DNA of 64,000 bases from Gymnodinialimonas sp. 57CJ19 (GTDB lineage Bacteria; Pseudomonadota; Alphaproteobacteria; Rhodobacterales; Rhodobacteraceae). Position 1 is the first letter of the stretch, and the number at the start of each line of letters is the position of its first letter. Below are positions 17,170-26,097 of this stretch, one piece after another. The position numbers and the translations under genes were made by a program. The notes beneath the pieces are model-generated. The model saw nothing but the letters and a program-made list of their open reading frames with translations. It made no database searches and was not told the DNA's origin. The stretch lies in assembly GCF_038396845.1 (NCBI RefSeq), contig NZ_CP151587.1:656001-720000 (forward strand). Direction: 5' to 3'.

Positions 17170-18543
17170 ATGTCAAAGATCGAGACCATCAATCCCGCCA
17201 CGGCCGAGAAAATCGCCGAATATGAAATGATGAGCCGCGACACTGCCTTCGCAGCGGTCGAGGCTTGTCATGCCGCACATCTTGAGTGGCGCAAGAAATC
17301 GCCAGAAGACCGCGCGCCAGTCCTGCGCAGATTGGCTGAAGTCCTGCGTGACAACGCCGACGACCTCGCGCAGCTGATGACCCGCGAAACGGGTAAGTTG
17401 ATTTCGGGCGGGCAAGACGAGGTCGCGTTGTGCGCCGCGATTTGTGAATTCACCGCCGAAACCGGCCCTAAACTGCTCGCGGACGAAAAGCGCGATCTGG
17501 GTGACGGGGCCGAGGGTTTGGTCACGTATCAGCCGATCGGTGTGATCTACTCGATCCAGCCCTGGAATTTCCCCATCTACCAGCCACTTCGCGTGTTGGC
17601 CGCCGCCGTCATGGCCGGAAACGGATGCGTTCTGAAACATGCGTCCCTCTGCACCGGCAGCGCCCTGCACCTGCGGGAATTGTGTATCGAGGCCGGCTTC
17701 CCGGAAGATCTGTTTCAGGTGCTGGTGATCGACCACGATACCTCGGACGAGATCATTGCCCATGACCGTGTGCGTGGCGTGACCATGACCGGTTCGGACG
17801 ATGCTGGCCGCCATATCGGCGGAAAGGCCGCAGCCGCCTTGAAGAAGACAGTGTTGGAGTTGGGTTCGAACGACGCCTACCTGGTCCTAGAGGACGCCGA
17901 CGTGGAACTCGCCGTGAAAACCTCTGTTCAGGGCCGTCTTTACAACAACGGCCAGACCTGTGTGAACGCCAAGCGATTCATCGTGACTGACAAGGTCTAT
18001 GACCAGTTCGTGTCGGCTTTTGTGGAGGCGATGGAGGGCATCACGCTTGGCGATCCGACCGACGAGGCAACCGAATTGGGCCCTCTCAGCAGCCAGGGTC
18101 AACTCGATACAGTCCACGAACAGGTTGAAGAGAGCGTGAGATGCGGGGCGTCTCTACTTTGCGGCGGGAAGGTCGCGGATCGCGACGGGGCCTATTACCC
18201 CGCCACGGTTCTGGGCGATGTCACGCCGGGCATGCCTGCATACGACGATGAAATCTTCGGGCCGGTGGCTGCGGTGATCCGTGCCAAGGACGATGCCGAC
18301 GCGATGCGCATCGCCAACGACAGTCGCTATGGCTTGGGGGGCGGGATCTTCTCGAAAGACGAGGATCGCGCGATCGAGCTGGCACGCACCCATTTCGATA
18401 CGGGCATGGTGCGGATCAACGGCTTTGGTGCGGCACATCCCAACATGCCGTTCGGAGGCGTGAAGAACTCGGGATACGGCCGTGAACACGGCGGCTTTGG
18501 GGTGCGAGAGTTCGTGAATGCCAAAGCCGTCTTCCTGCCCTGA
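17170..18543 (+). CDS. Succinate-semialdehyde dehydrogenase (NAD(P)+)
   Basis: The 457-residue aldehyde dehydrogenase shows the cofactor-side PWNFPIYQPLR, the general-base Glu in VLELGSNDAY (near 230) and the catalytic Cys263 in NNGQTCVNAKRF. The short N-terminus (MSKIETINPATAEKI) and pattern match the Sad/GabD-like group of about 455 residues that oxidises succinate semialdehyde to succinate. ATG 17170 is preferred over the frame from 17035, which runs into the divergent gene. AGAGGA about 10 nt upstream supports it. Substrate is inferred from family only. Confidence 0.85.
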   Translation: MSKIETINPATAEKIAEYEMMSRDTAFAAVEACHAAHLEWRKKSPEDRAPVLRRLAEVLRDNADDLAQLMTRETGKLISGGQDEVALCAAICEFTAETGPKLLADEKRDLGDGAEGLVTYQPIGVIYSIQPWNFPIYQPLRVLAAAVMAGNGCVLKHASLCTGSALHLRELCIEAGFPEDLFQVLVIDHDTSDEIIAHDRVRGVTMTGSDDAGRHIGGKAAAALKKTVLELGSNDAYLVLEDADVELAVKTSVQGRLYNNGQTCVNAKRFIVTDKVYDQFVSAFVEAMEGITLGDPTDEATELGPLSSQGQLDTVHEQVEESVRCGASLLCGGKVADRDGAYYPATVLGDVTPGMPAYDDEIFGPVAAVIRAKDDADAMRIANDSRYGLGGGIFSKDEDRAIELARTHFDTGMVRINGFGAAHPNMPFGGVKNSGYGREHGGFGVREFVNAKAVFLP

Positions 18544-18598
18544 TCGTCAAGACCGCAGCGGGGGCCGGACCTCTGCTGCGGGACCAGACCCAATGGCG

Positions 18599-19309
18599 TC
18601 AATCCGGGGCCAGCATATACCCCGCGCCTCGCACGGTTTGCAGATAGCGAGGCTGCTTCGGGTTCATCTCGATCTTGCGGCGCAATCGCGTGATCTGCAC
18701 ATCGACCGCGCGTTCCTGCACCGGTTCTCCACCGACCTTGTCTCGGTTCAGCAGGCTCACAAGCTCTCCGCGCGACAGGGCTTCAGTGGGTTGGTGGGCG
18801 AAGATGCGCATCAACGCCGCCTCGGTCGCGGTAAGTCGGACGGGGTCTTTGCCCTGCCATAACTCTCCACGTTCAATATCATAGCGCACCGGCCCGAGGT
18901 GGAGGACTTGCGGCACCGTCGCATCCTCTACCGGGGCAGGCATCCGCCGCAGGATTGCATTGATGCGGAGCAGCAGCTCTTTCGGCTCAAACGGCTTGGC
19001 AAGATAGTCGTCGGCCCCCGCCTCCAACCCTTCGATCCGGTCGCCAGATTCCCCGTTGGCGGTGAGCAGCAGGATCGGTGTGGCCGCCGTCGTGCGAATA
19101 TCACGGCACAGGCTCAACCCATCCTCGCCGGGCATCATCACGTCCAGCACGATCAGGTCAAAGCTCAACCCCGCCAACAGCACCCTCGCTTGCGCAGCGT
19201 TGCGGGCGCCTGTGGCCATAAAACCGTTACGCATCAGGAACTTCTGAAGAAGCGTGCGAATACGCTCGTCGTCATCGACGATCAGAAGATGGGCGCCGAT
19301 ATCTGTCAT
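18599..19309 (-). CDS. petR: OmpR-family response regulator, PetR-like
   Basis: The 236-residue protein has a receiver domain with the acidic pocket VDDDE (11-15), phospho-acceptor Asp56 in IVLDVMMPG and Lys in YLAKPFEP, then a winged-helix DNA-binding domain (about 130-236). It overlaps by four bases with an upstream MarR-family gene. This MarR plus OmpR pair is the arrangement of petP-petR of Rhodobacter capsulatus, reported upstream of the cytochrome bc1 operon there; here ilvE lies upstream instead and no bc1 genes are in view. No histidine kinase is adjacent. The symbol is given by context and family, not by proven orthology. Confidence 0.75.
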   Translation of the reverse strand: MTDIGAHLLIVDDDERIRTLLQKFLMRNGFMATGARNAAQARVLLAGLSFDLIVLDVMMPGEDGLSLCRDIRTTAATPILLLTANGESGDRIEGLEAGADDYLAKPFEPKELLLRINAILRRMPAPVEDATVPQVLHLGPVRYDIERGELWQGKDPVRLTATEAALMRIFAHQPTEALSRGELVSLLNRDKVGGEPVQERAVDVQITRLRRKIEMNPKQPRYLQTVRGAGYMLAPD

Positions 19310-19815
19310 TGGTTCTGTTCCACACCCTCAAGGTAGTGGCGGCGCATGTCCGGGTCCATCATCTCTTCCAAGACAGCGCGAAAACCTGACACGGCATCGG
19401 GCCCGGCGTTGCGAAAAGCGGCCCTTAACCGATTACGCTGTGCCTCACTCAGGGCGCGTTCCAGCGTTTCGCCCTCTGAGGTCAGGAACAAGTGCCGCTC
19501 TCGCTTGTCTCGGGTGCCAACGCGGGCCTCGACCAAGCCGTCTTCGATCAGGGCACGTAGAACCCGGTTCAGGGATTGTTTCGTCACCCCAAGGATCGAC
19601 AGCAGGTTGTTCACCGTCGTCCCGGGCGTCGTGTTGATGAAGTGGATCGCCCGGTGGTGGGCACGGCCATAGCCACGCTCTGCCAGGATCAGGTCAGGAT
19701 CGGCGGTAAACCCCCGATATGCAAAAAACATCGCCTCACTGCCGCGGCGCAATTGTTCGTCGGTGAGAAATAGCAAACTATCCCCACGCCCCATGGCTGC
19801 GCCTCGATCTGACAT
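19306..19815 (-). CDS. petP: MarR-family transcriptional regulator, PetP-like
   Basis: The 169-residue winged-helix regulator has the MarR core: a dimer helix, recognition segment NNLLSILGVTKQSLNRVLRA and wing VGTRDKRERHLFLTSEG. AAAGGGGGG upstream of the ATG is a strong ribosome site on the minus strand. The ATG of the response-regulator gene overlaps its stop (ATGA), so both are co-expressed. The 169-bp gap to divergent ilvE contains palindromes (19845-19863 and TTGCTAGCAA at 19876-19885) that could be its operator. Confidence 0.75.
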   Translation of the reverse strand: MSDRGAAMGRGDSLLFLTDEQLRRGSEAMFFAYRGFTADPDLILAERGYGRAHHRAIHFINTTPGTTVNNLLSILGVTKQSLNRVLRALIEDGLVEARVGTRDKRERHLFLTSEGETLERALSEAQRNRLRAAFRNAGPDAVSGFRAVLEEMMDPDMRRHYLEGVEQNQ

Positions 19816-19844
19816 GAGCCCCCCTTTCGTATAAGCTTCAGTTT

Positions 19845-19863
19845 AAGTCAGCCTTGTTGACTT
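19845..19863. promoter_or_regulatory. Candidate MarR-type operator in the petP-ilvE gap
   Basis: AAGTCA-N7-TGACTT is an exact inverted repeat with centre-to-centre spacing suited to a dimeric winged-helix regulator. A 10-bp perfect palindrome, TTGCTAGCAA, lies 12 bases further at 19876-19885. Either could serve autoregulation of the MarR gene; binding is inferred. Confidence 0.35.
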
Positions 19864-19984
19864 TCCAAGAATCAATTGCTAGCAAAATGGACGAATTGCG
19901 TAACTTTATGTCCGAAACGGACCCAAATCACGCAACTTTTGAAAATACGGCCTATGATCTGGGCAACATTGAAGGACGAGACCA

Positions 19985-20851
19985 ATGGCAACATATGACG
20001 ACAGGGACGGCGTGATCTGGATGGACGGCAATCTCGTCGACTGGCGCTCTGCCAATGTCCACCTGATGAGCCACGCCTTGCACTACGCCTCCAGCGTGTT
20101 CGAGGGCGAGCGCGCCTATAACGGCAAGATCTTCGAAAGCCGCAAGCATTCCGAACGGTTGCGCTATTCCGCCTCTTGCCTCGATTTTGAAATCCCCTTC
20201 ACGGTGGATGAAATTGAGGCCGCGAAATATGAGGTCATGAAGGCCAACAACCTGACCGACGCCTACATCCGCGCAATTGCTTGGCGCGGCGCGGGCGAGG
20301 ACATGGGCGTCAGCTCGGCACGCAACCCTGTTCGCTTTGCCATCGCCGCATGGGAGTGGGGCAGCTACTACGGTGACGCCAAGATGAAGGGCGCGAAGCT
20401 GGACATCTCCAAGTGGAAACGCCCCTCACCCGAGACGATCCCCGTCCACGCCAAGGCCGCGGGCCTCTACATGATCTGCACCACTTCCAAGCACGCGGCA
20501 GAGGCCAAGGGCTGCTCCGACGCGCTGTTCATGGATTACCGCAACTACGTGGCCGAGGCGACGGGCGCGAACATTTTCTTCGTGAAGGACGGAGAGGTGC
20601 ACACCCCAACGGCGGACGTCTTCCTGAACGGCATCACCCGCCAGACGGTCATTGGCATGCTGAAAGAGAAGCAGATCAAGGTGCACGAGCGCCACATCAT
20701 GCCGGAAGAGCTGGAAAGCTTCGAGCAGTGCTGGCTAACCGGCACCGCAGCCGAGGTAACACCCGTGGGCAGCATCGCCGACTACAACTTCGAAGTCGGT
20801 GCCCTGACCCGCGACATCGCAGAGAGCTACGAGAAGCTCGTGCGGGCGTAA
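19985..20851 (+). CDS. ilvE: Branched-chain amino acid aminotransferase
   Basis: The 288-residue class IV PLP enzyme transfers amino groups between Leu, Ile or Val and 2-oxoglutarate. HYASSVFEGERAY (33-45), Lys157 as the probable PLP-binding residue in PVHAKAAGLY, and EATGANIFFV (191-200) are conserved landmarks. The ATG is preceded by GAAGGA. It stands alone, ended by a strong intrinsic terminator. Together with leuB, leuC and leuD elsewhere in the window it supplies leucine synthesis. D-amino-acid or aminodeoxychorismate lyase relatives are less likely given the family pattern. Confidence 0.9.
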   Translation: MATYDDRDGVIWMDGNLVDWRSANVHLMSHALHYASSVFEGERAYNGKIFESRKHSERLRYSASCLDFEIPFTVDEIEAAKYEVMKANNLTDAYIRAIAWRGAGEDMGVSSARNPVRFAIAAWEWGSYYGDAKMKGAKLDISKWKRPSPETIPVHAKAAGLYMICTTSKHAAEAKGCSDALFMDYRNYVAEATGANIFFVKDGEVHTPTADVFLNGITRQTVIGMLKEKQIKVHERHIMPEELESFEQCWLTGTAAEVTPVGSIADYNFEVGALTRDIAESYEKLVRA

Positions 20852-20871
20852 ACTGCCACTCCAGGACACCG

Positions 20872-20903
20872 AAAGCCCCGCACCCAGCCGTGTGGGGCTT
20901 TTT
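20872..20903 (+). terminator. Rho-independent terminator of ilvE
   Basis: AAAGCCCCGCAC (20872-20883) pairs with GTGTGGGGCTTT (20890-20901) through a 6-nt loop with one G-T wobble, and the T-run ends at 20903. This is a textbook intrinsic terminator 20 nt after the ilvE stop. Confidence 0.85.
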
Positions 20904-20972
20904 CGTTTGAAGCCCTCCGCCCGGTCGGTTCAAGCTGCACACGCAAGAACAATCCGACGTAGGAGGCAAGAA

Positions 20973-21374
20973 ATGGGCGAGACGGCGAATGGCGCATGCC
21001 TTTGCGGCGCGGTACGCTTTCGTATCGACGGCGCGTTCGAGCATTTCTTCCTGTGCCACTGCACGCGGTGCCGGAAGGACAGCGGCTCGGCCCATTCAGC
21101 GAACCTTTTCTCCACCTCGGCACAGCTCGAATGGCTGGCGGGCGCAGATCTTGTCGCGGTCTTCCAACTGCCGAAAACGCGCCATGTGAAGGCATTCTGC
21201 ACATGCTGCGGCTCGGCCATGCCTGTGATGCAAAAGGGCTTTCTGTCGGTTCCCGCCGGCGCCATCGATACAGAGCTGACCTTGCGGCCCGCGGCGCATA
21301 TCTGCACTGGCTCACGAGCCGGCTGGGACGATGCGTTGCACGTGATACCCCGCATCGACGGGTTACCTGACTGA
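20973..21374 (+). CDS. GFA-family (Mss4-fold) zinc protein
   Basis: The 133-residue protein has the paired-cysteine pattern of GFA/CENP-V-like proteins: GACLCGAVRF (8-17), CHCTRCRKDSGS and FCTCCGSAMP, which bind two zinc ions. The family was named for glutathione-dependent formaldehyde activation, but most members have no proven reaction. AGGAGG (20961-20966) seven bases before the ATG is a near-perfect ribosome site, which decides this start over one at 20892. GGCGG-atg-CCGCC with a short T-run follows its stop (21379-21394) and may end the transcript. Confidence 0.85.
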   Translation: MGETANGACLCGAVRFRIDGAFEHFFLCHCTRCRKDSGSAHSANLFSTSAQLEWLAGADLVAVFQLPKTRHVKAFCTCCGSAMPVMQKGFLSVPAGAIDTELTLRPAAHICTGSRAGWDDALHVIPRIDGLPD

Positions 21375-21464
21375 GGTAGGCGGATGCCGCCTTTCCGCTA
21401 GGCCACGCAGGTTTTTCACGCGCCACCGCTTGACCCCACCAGCACCAAACCCCACCATCGCTCC

Positions 21465-21821
21465 ATGGCAATCCAGTTCCAGCCCACCGGGCCGAAAAAC
21501 AACCAAGGTTCGGGCACCCAGACCCAAGTGGCGTTCCACCGCACCGAACTCGGCCCCATTCTCGGCCTCTACGGTCGCATGGTCGCCGCGGGCGAATGGC
21601 GCGACTACGGGATCAGCCACCTGCAAGACGTCGCCGTCTTCTCCATCTTCAAACGCACGGCTGAAAACCCGATCTACCGGATCGAAAAACGCCCCAAACT
21701 GCGCGAAAAACAGGGCCAATACGCTGTCATCGGCATGGATGGCCGCATCCTGAAACGAGGCCACGACCTGAAGACCGTCCTTCGGGTCCTGGAGCGCAAA
21801 ATGATCCGGGTCGTGGATTAA
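21465..21821 (+). CDS. DUF2794 family protein
   Basis: The 118-residue protein resembles the small alphaproteobacterial DUF2794 family: an N-terminal polar tail, then FHRTELGPILGLYGRMVAAGEWRDY and a C-terminal RILKRGHDLKTVLRVLE. No catalytic motif, signal peptide or membrane helix is visible, so it is probably a cytoplasmic protein of unknown role. It sits between the GFA gene and a convergent NlpC/P60 gene. The family call is from memory of the pattern. Confidence 0.7.
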   Translation: MAIQFQPTGPKNNQGSGTQTQVAFHRTELGPILGLYGRMVAAGEWRDYGISHLQDVAVFSIFKRTAENPIYRIEKRPKLREKQGQYAVIGMDGRILKRGHDLKTVLRVLERKMIRVVD

Positions 21822-21902
21822 ATCCACACCACCGCAACCGCGCTCCCTCCTTCATCTTGGCAAATACACCTCCCCCCGGAGGGTCGGCCCGCCGCAAACA
21901 CC

Positions 21903-22739
21903 CTACCCCAGCGTTAACCGCTTGCGCGATGTAATCGGCCCATACTCACTGGCCTCGATCCGCGCGGCAGCGTCCTTCAGTGGTTCGTAGGCCGTCGCCA
22001 TGTGGTGCGCATTCGCGTGCAGCAACATGCGGTCGCTGGCCATCAAGCCCACGTGACCCTTCCAGAAAATAATATCTCCGCGCTTCAATGTCTCATCGCT
22101 GGGGATGTCCTCCCCCAGTGCCACCTCTTGCTGATCGCTGTCTCTGGGGCAATCGACACCGCAGGCAATCAGACAGGCCTGCACCAACCCGCTGCAATCA
22201 ATCCCCCAGCGGCTGGTGCCGCCCCAAAGATAGGGGGTGCCCAGAAACAGGTCCGCAATTCCTACCGGGTCCGCGAACCGTGCCTTGATCGGCATCAGAT
22301 GCTGCGACGGCATGAAGTGCCCGGTGTGGATGCGCTTATAGTCACCGCTTTCCCCGGTCACCTTCACCTGGCTTCCGAAATATAGGCACACATCCGGCGA
22401 CACCTTCAAATTCGCCTTTGGATACAGATGCGTCGCGGGGGAGATCACCCAATGGGTCGCAGGCTCCGCTCCCGTTAGGGCCCCTTGCAAGATGTAGCCG
22501 ACGTAGCCGTCCCGCTCGGATTGGCCGAAGGCGAAACCATCTTCGGTGTCGAGCACAAGAAATCGCTCACCAAACACCAGCTGTGACGCCCGCGCCCCGC
22601 GGGGTTTGTCGGTCAGGTTGGCAATGGGCTGCTGCACCATCATCCAGCGTCCTTCCGAGTAACGTTCGGCCTCGACCGTTCCGTTCAAAGAGGTGTGGGC
22701 AACGCGGCCATTGTAGGGGGTCGTACGGGGATCGTTCAT
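21903..22739 (-). CDS. NlpC/P60 cell-wall peptidase with SH3-like domains
   Basis: The 278-residue protein has two SH3b-like segments (about 12-90 and 95-150) before a C-terminal NlpC/P60 papain-like domain with Cys182 (GIDCSGLVQ), His229 (GHVGLM) and His241. This layout matches YkfC-type gamma-D-glutamyl-diamino-acid endopeptidases, which cut L-Ala-D-Glu-Dap peptides. No signal peptide is seen, suggesting a cytoplasmic role in recycling murein peptides. Its ATG overlaps the TGA of the M17 aminopeptidase gene, which may complete degradation of the same peptides (inference from context). Confidence 0.85.
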   Translation of the reverse strand: MNDPRTTPYNGRVAHTSLNGTVEAERYSEGRWMMVQQPIANLTDKPRGARASQLVFGERFLVLDTEDGFAFGQSERDGYVGYILQGALTGAEPATHWVISPATHLYPKANLKVSPDVCLYFGSQVKVTGESGDYKRIHTGHFMPSQHLMPIKARFADPVGIADLFLGTPYLWGGTSRWGIDCSGLVQACLIACGVDCPRDSDQQEVALGEDIPSDETLKRGDIIFWKGHVGLMASDRMLLHANAHHMATAYEPLKDAAARIEASEYGPITSRKRLTLG

Positions 22740-24109
22740 TGGGACAGAACCTCGGGTAGGGCATTGAACAACGCGCGAATACCTTGGCCGACGCCGCCTT
22801 TGGGGCGGGCGGGGGCGTTGGTGCGTTGCCAGCCGTAAATGTCAAAATGTGCAAACCGGGGCACGGGCGCGAAGCGTCGCAGGAACAGCGCCGCCGTGAT
22901 TGCCCCCGCCATGCCCCCCGCCGGCGCATTGTCGAGGTCCGCTATACCCGGTTCGATCATCGGCTCATAAGCATCGTGGAATGGCAGACGCCAGCACGGG
23001 TCCGCGACAGCGGCGCTGGACGCTGAGAGCGCCAAGGCCAGCGGGTCATCATCGGTGAAAAACGGCGCGATATCGGGGCCAACAGCCACCCGCGCCGCGC
23101 CTGTCAGGGTCGCCATGCAGATCAACAGATCCGGTGGCGTTTCGGAAGCATAGGCCAGCGCGTCGGCCAAAACCAAGCGTCCCTCTGCGTCGGTATTGTT
23201 GATCTCAACCGTCAGCCCGTTGCGCGCGGTAAAGATATCACCGGGGCGGAAGGAATTGCCGGCGACGTTGTTCTCCACCGCCGGGATCAACACGCGCAGC
23301 CGCACGGCCATACCGCTCGCCATTATCATCCGGGCGAGGCCCAAGACGTTGGCCGAGCCGCCCATATCCTTCTTCATGATCCCCATCGACGCGCCGGGCT
23401 TCAGGTTCAACCCGCCGGTATCAAAGCACACACCCTTGCCCACCAAGGTCAGGGTTGGACCGGTGTCGCCCCATGTCATCTCGATCAGACGCGGCGATAT
23501 CGCTGCGGCGCGGCCCACGGTGTGGATCAACGGGAAGTTCTTCTTTAGCAGGTCTGCTCCTTCAACGGTGCGCACATCGGCTCCGAACTCAGCCCCAAGC
23601 GCGCGCGCGGCGGCTTCCAAGGCATCGGGGCCCATATCTTCCGCCGGTGTGTTGATCAGGTCACGGGTCAGGGCCTCGGATTGCGCGATCAGCAAGAGGC
23701 GATCGGCGTCGATCCCATCGGGCGCCACAAGCCGAGCCTTTGGGCGCGGCTGGCTGCGATAACGGTCAAAACGATAGAGGGACAACAGATAGCCAAGGGC
23801 GATCTCTTCACCCTGTCCAGCGGGCAGTGCGCTTAGGGCGTAGGTCGCTTCTGGCAGGGCGGCAATCGCCGCGCCAATGGCAAACCGCTTGCGGGCCCGA
23901 TCAGCGGCGGTGCCTGTCCCAATCAGGACACGCGCCATCGCGTCACCGGGCAGAACCAGGCTTTGCCCCAACGCGCCAGTGAAGTTATGAAACGCGGCCC
24001 ATTGTGCCTGCGCTTCGGGTAATCCAGCCAGGGTATCTTCGCAATCTTCCGGGCTGGTCAGCAGAATGGGAAGGGCCGCCGAGCTGGCCTGAGCAAACGT
24101 CATCGTCAT
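22736..24109 (-). CDS. M17-family leucyl aminopeptidase
   Basis: The 457-residue protein has the M17 metal and catalytic elements: GKGVCFDTGGLNLKPG, KKDMGGSANVLGLA, the signature NNTDAEGRLVLADAL and NAPAGGMAGAI. These bind two divalent metals and a bicarbonate/Arg pair in PepA-type aminopeptidases. The N-terminal domain is shorter than in PepA, as in the PepB-like group. It is translated ahead of the NlpC/P60 gene through an ATGA overlap, suggesting a shared role in peptide recycling. A small unknown gene lies 63 bp upstream on the same strand. Confidence 0.88.
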   Translation of the reverse strand: MTMTFAQASSAALPILLTSPEDCEDTLAGLPEAQAQWAAFHNFTGALGQSLVLPGDAMARVLIGTGTAADRARKRFAIGAAIAALPEATYALSALPAGQGEEIALGYLLSLYRFDRYRSQPRPKARLVAPDGIDADRLLLIAQSEALTRDLINTPAEDMGPDALEAAARALGAEFGADVRTVEGADLLKKNFPLIHTVGRAAAISPRLIEMTWGDTGPTLTLVGKGVCFDTGGLNLKPGASMGIMKKDMGGSANVLGLARMIMASGMAVRLRVLIPAVENNVAGNSFRPGDIFTARNGLTVEINNTDAEGRLVLADALAYASETPPDLLICMATLTGAARVAVGPDIAPFFTDDDPLALALSASSAAVADPCWRLPFHDAYEPMIEPGIADLDNAPAGGMAGAITAALFLRRFAPVPRFAHFDIYGWQRTNAPARPKGGVGQGIRALFNALPEVLSQ

Positions 24110-24172
24110 AGGGAGCGCACCGTTGTTAATTGGCGCCAGCCTATAGGTCAGAGCCTGCTCTGCAAGGCCAGA

Positions 24173-24577
24173 TCAGCCGGAAAGATCCTCCAGATCCCAG
24201 ACCGCATGGATAGAGCGTTCCCCGACACGGTCCAGCCGGGCCATGGTTGCGGAAAAACCGACCTCGTTCCCGGCGATGTAGGTCTCCAGCACATCCCGCG
24301 CCACCCGCGCCAGTGTTGCCATCCCGATCAGGTCCGCGTCCTTGCAAAGATGCTCTAACGCGACCACAAATTCCCGCCCGCTGCGGCGGCACGTGGCATC
24401 AAGCGTCGGCAGCACTTCCGATATGCGGTGCAGCGCAAGGGCGACTTCCGCCTCGGCACGGACCTCCCCTATTTTCAGGCAAAGTTCTTCCAGACATTCA
24501 GGATTGAATCGCGCCGGTTCTTCGGGCGCAATTGTTGCGATCGTCGGGCACAGTTCGGCCCTAGCTGTAAGCAGCAT
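24173..24577 (-). CDS. Small helical protein of unknown function
   Basis: The 134-residue frame has normal codon use for the region and a highly helical sequence without membrane segments or signal peptide. The segment EHLCKDADLIGMATLARVA resembles the core helix of histidine-phosphotransfer domains but is one residue short and lacks the Gly after Lys, so this is only a resemblance. It may be co-transcribed with the M17/NlpC pair downstream. I do not recognise the family. Confidence 0.55.
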   Translation of the reverse strand: MLLTARAELCPTIATIAPEEPARFNPECLEELCLKIGEVRAEAEVALALHRISEVLPTLDATCRRSGREFVVALEHLCKDADLIGMATLARVARDVLETYIAGNEVGFSATMARLDRVGERSIHAVWDLEDLSG

Positions 24578-24747
24578 TTCTCACTCCACTTCGTTCGCCC
24601 CCACCACAGGACGCCCACCATTGGGATATTGGAGGAGGGTATGCGCGGTTGTGCTGAAGAAGTGATTTACTCCGAAGGCAAAAGCATCTCCAATTCGCGG
24701 CGAATGCAGGTTAAGGAAGGAAACCACACCAGCCAGAAGGTAGATTA

Positions 24748-25398
24748 ATGCATCGCGTACACTCCCTGCCCGAATATTTGTTGGAGCGTTACAACCACTG
24801 GAAGATTAACACCTTTCCAGAGCACAAGGATTGGTTCCGAAAATTGGCCACGGAGGGCCAGCACCCCCGCGCAATGGTCATTGCCTGCTGCGACAGTCGC
24901 GTGGCGGTCAACTCCATCTTCGGGCAGCGCACCGGAGAGTTGTTCGCCCACCGCAACATCGCCAATCTGGTGCCGCCCTTCACGCCCGATGGCAACCACC
25001 ACGGCACCGGTGCAGCGGTAGAGTATGCGGTCAAGCACTTGAAGGTGCAGCATATTCTGGTAATGGGCCATTCCAATTGCGGTGGCGTGGCCGGGTGTAT
25101 TTCCATGTGTGAAGGCAACGCGCCCGAGCTCGATGAACAAGACAGCCTGATCGGTCGTTGGCTGGACGTTCTGCGCCCCGGCTTCGACGCGGTGTCCCAT
25201 ATCGAAGAATCTGCCCAACGCCAAAAGGCGTTGGAGAAAGAGGGCATCCACGTCAGCCTTCAGAACCTGCTTACCTATCCTTTCGTCCAGGATGCCGTGG
25301 ACGCTGGCACCCTCACTTTGCACGGCCTATGGGCCGATATCGCAGATATGGACCTTGAAACCGTCGACGGCAGCGTTGGCCGCTTCAAGCCAACCTGA
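24748..25398 (+). CDS. Beta-class carbonic anhydrase
   Basis: The 216-residue zinc enzyme hydrates CO2 to bicarbonate. The zinc and catalytic residues are Cys47, Asp49 and Arg51 (CCDSR), His108 and Cys111 (GHSNCGG), the complete beta-class set. Length and the AHRNIANLVPP segment (67-77) are typical. It is preceded by a 170-bp gap with GAAGG 9 nt before the ATG. Bicarbonate supply for biosynthesis is the likely role; no sulfate or cyanate genes adjoin. Confidence 0.93.
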   Translation: MHRVHSLPEYLLERYNHWKINTFPEHKDWFRKLATEGQHPRAMVIACCDSRVAVNSIFGQRTGELFAHRNIANLVPPFTPDGNHHGTGAAVEYAVKHLKVQHILVMGHSNCGGVAGCISMCEGNAPELDEQDSLIGRWLDVLRPGFDAVSHIEESAQRQKALEKEGIHVSLQNLLTYPFVQDAVDAGTLTLHGLWADIADMDLETVDGSVGRFKPT

Positions 25399-25527
25399 AC
25401 CAAAAAGACCTTTGGTCTCCGACGCAGGTGGTACGTTCGGGGGCGAAGGGCCAATTTTATCCAAACGATTCGGCCAATCCGTGGTAGTCTTTGGGCAATT
25501 GCACAGTGGCGATAAACGGAGGACACC

Positions 25528-26058
25528 ATGCGCTTGATCCGAAACATCCTGATTGGATTGGTGGTCCTTGTCGCCGTTGTAGCCATCGTGGGCATGTTCT
25601 TGCCCCGCTACGTTTCGGTGGAACGGGATGTGATTGTAGACGCCGCCCCCGAGGCCGTGTTCCCCCACGTGAATTCGCTGCAATCCTTTTCGGAATGGTC
25701 CCCATGGGGCGATATCGACCCGGAGATGGTAGTCACCTATTCGGGCCCCGAGACAGGCGTCGGCAATGTGATGGTCTGGGAATCCGATCATCCCAACGTC
25801 GGCAACGGGCGGCAAGAGATTCTGGAAGTGGTGGAGAATGAGAGCGTGCGCACCGCGCTTGATTTTGGGGACATGGGCACGGCGGAAGCCTGGTGGCGGC
25901 TAACGCCGGAAGGCGACGGGACCCGGGTTGTGTGGGGCCTGACCGCCGACATGGGCAGCGGGCCGGTTGGGCGCTGGTTTGGTCTGATGATGGACCAGTG
26001 GGTCGGTGCCGATTACGAACGCGGGTTGGCACGACTGCAAGAAACGGTCGAGGGCTAG
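25528..26058 (+). CDS. Membrane-anchored SRPBCC-fold protein
   Basis: The 176-residue protein has one N-terminal membrane helix (about 5-26) followed by a START/SRPBCC-like domain: ERDVIVDAAPEAVFPHVNSL, FSEWSPWGDID and a terminal helix FGLMMDQWVGADYERGLARL. Such proteins bind hydrophobic ligands in a helix-grip pocket; the ligand is not predictable. The domain should face the periplasm. It is a single gene with GGAGG near the start, between carbonic anhydrase and a small uncharacterised gene. Confidence 0.75.
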   Translation: MRLIRNILIGLVVLVAVVAIVGMFLPRYVSVERDVIVDAAPEAVFPHVNSLQSFSEWSPWGDIDPEMVVTYSGPETGVGNVMVWESDHPNVGNGRQEILEVVENESVRTALDFGDMGTAEAWWRLTPEGDGTRVVWGLTADMGSGPVGRWFGLMMDQWVGADYERGLARLQETVEG

Positions 26059-26097
26059 GTTAACCTTCCATCAACTAGAATCGGCAAGTCTTGGGTC

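Noticed and set aside
24173..24577. Histidine-phosphotransfer domain call for the small helical protein
   Set aside because: The key helix is one residue short and lacks the Gly after the His/Lys; too weak to name.
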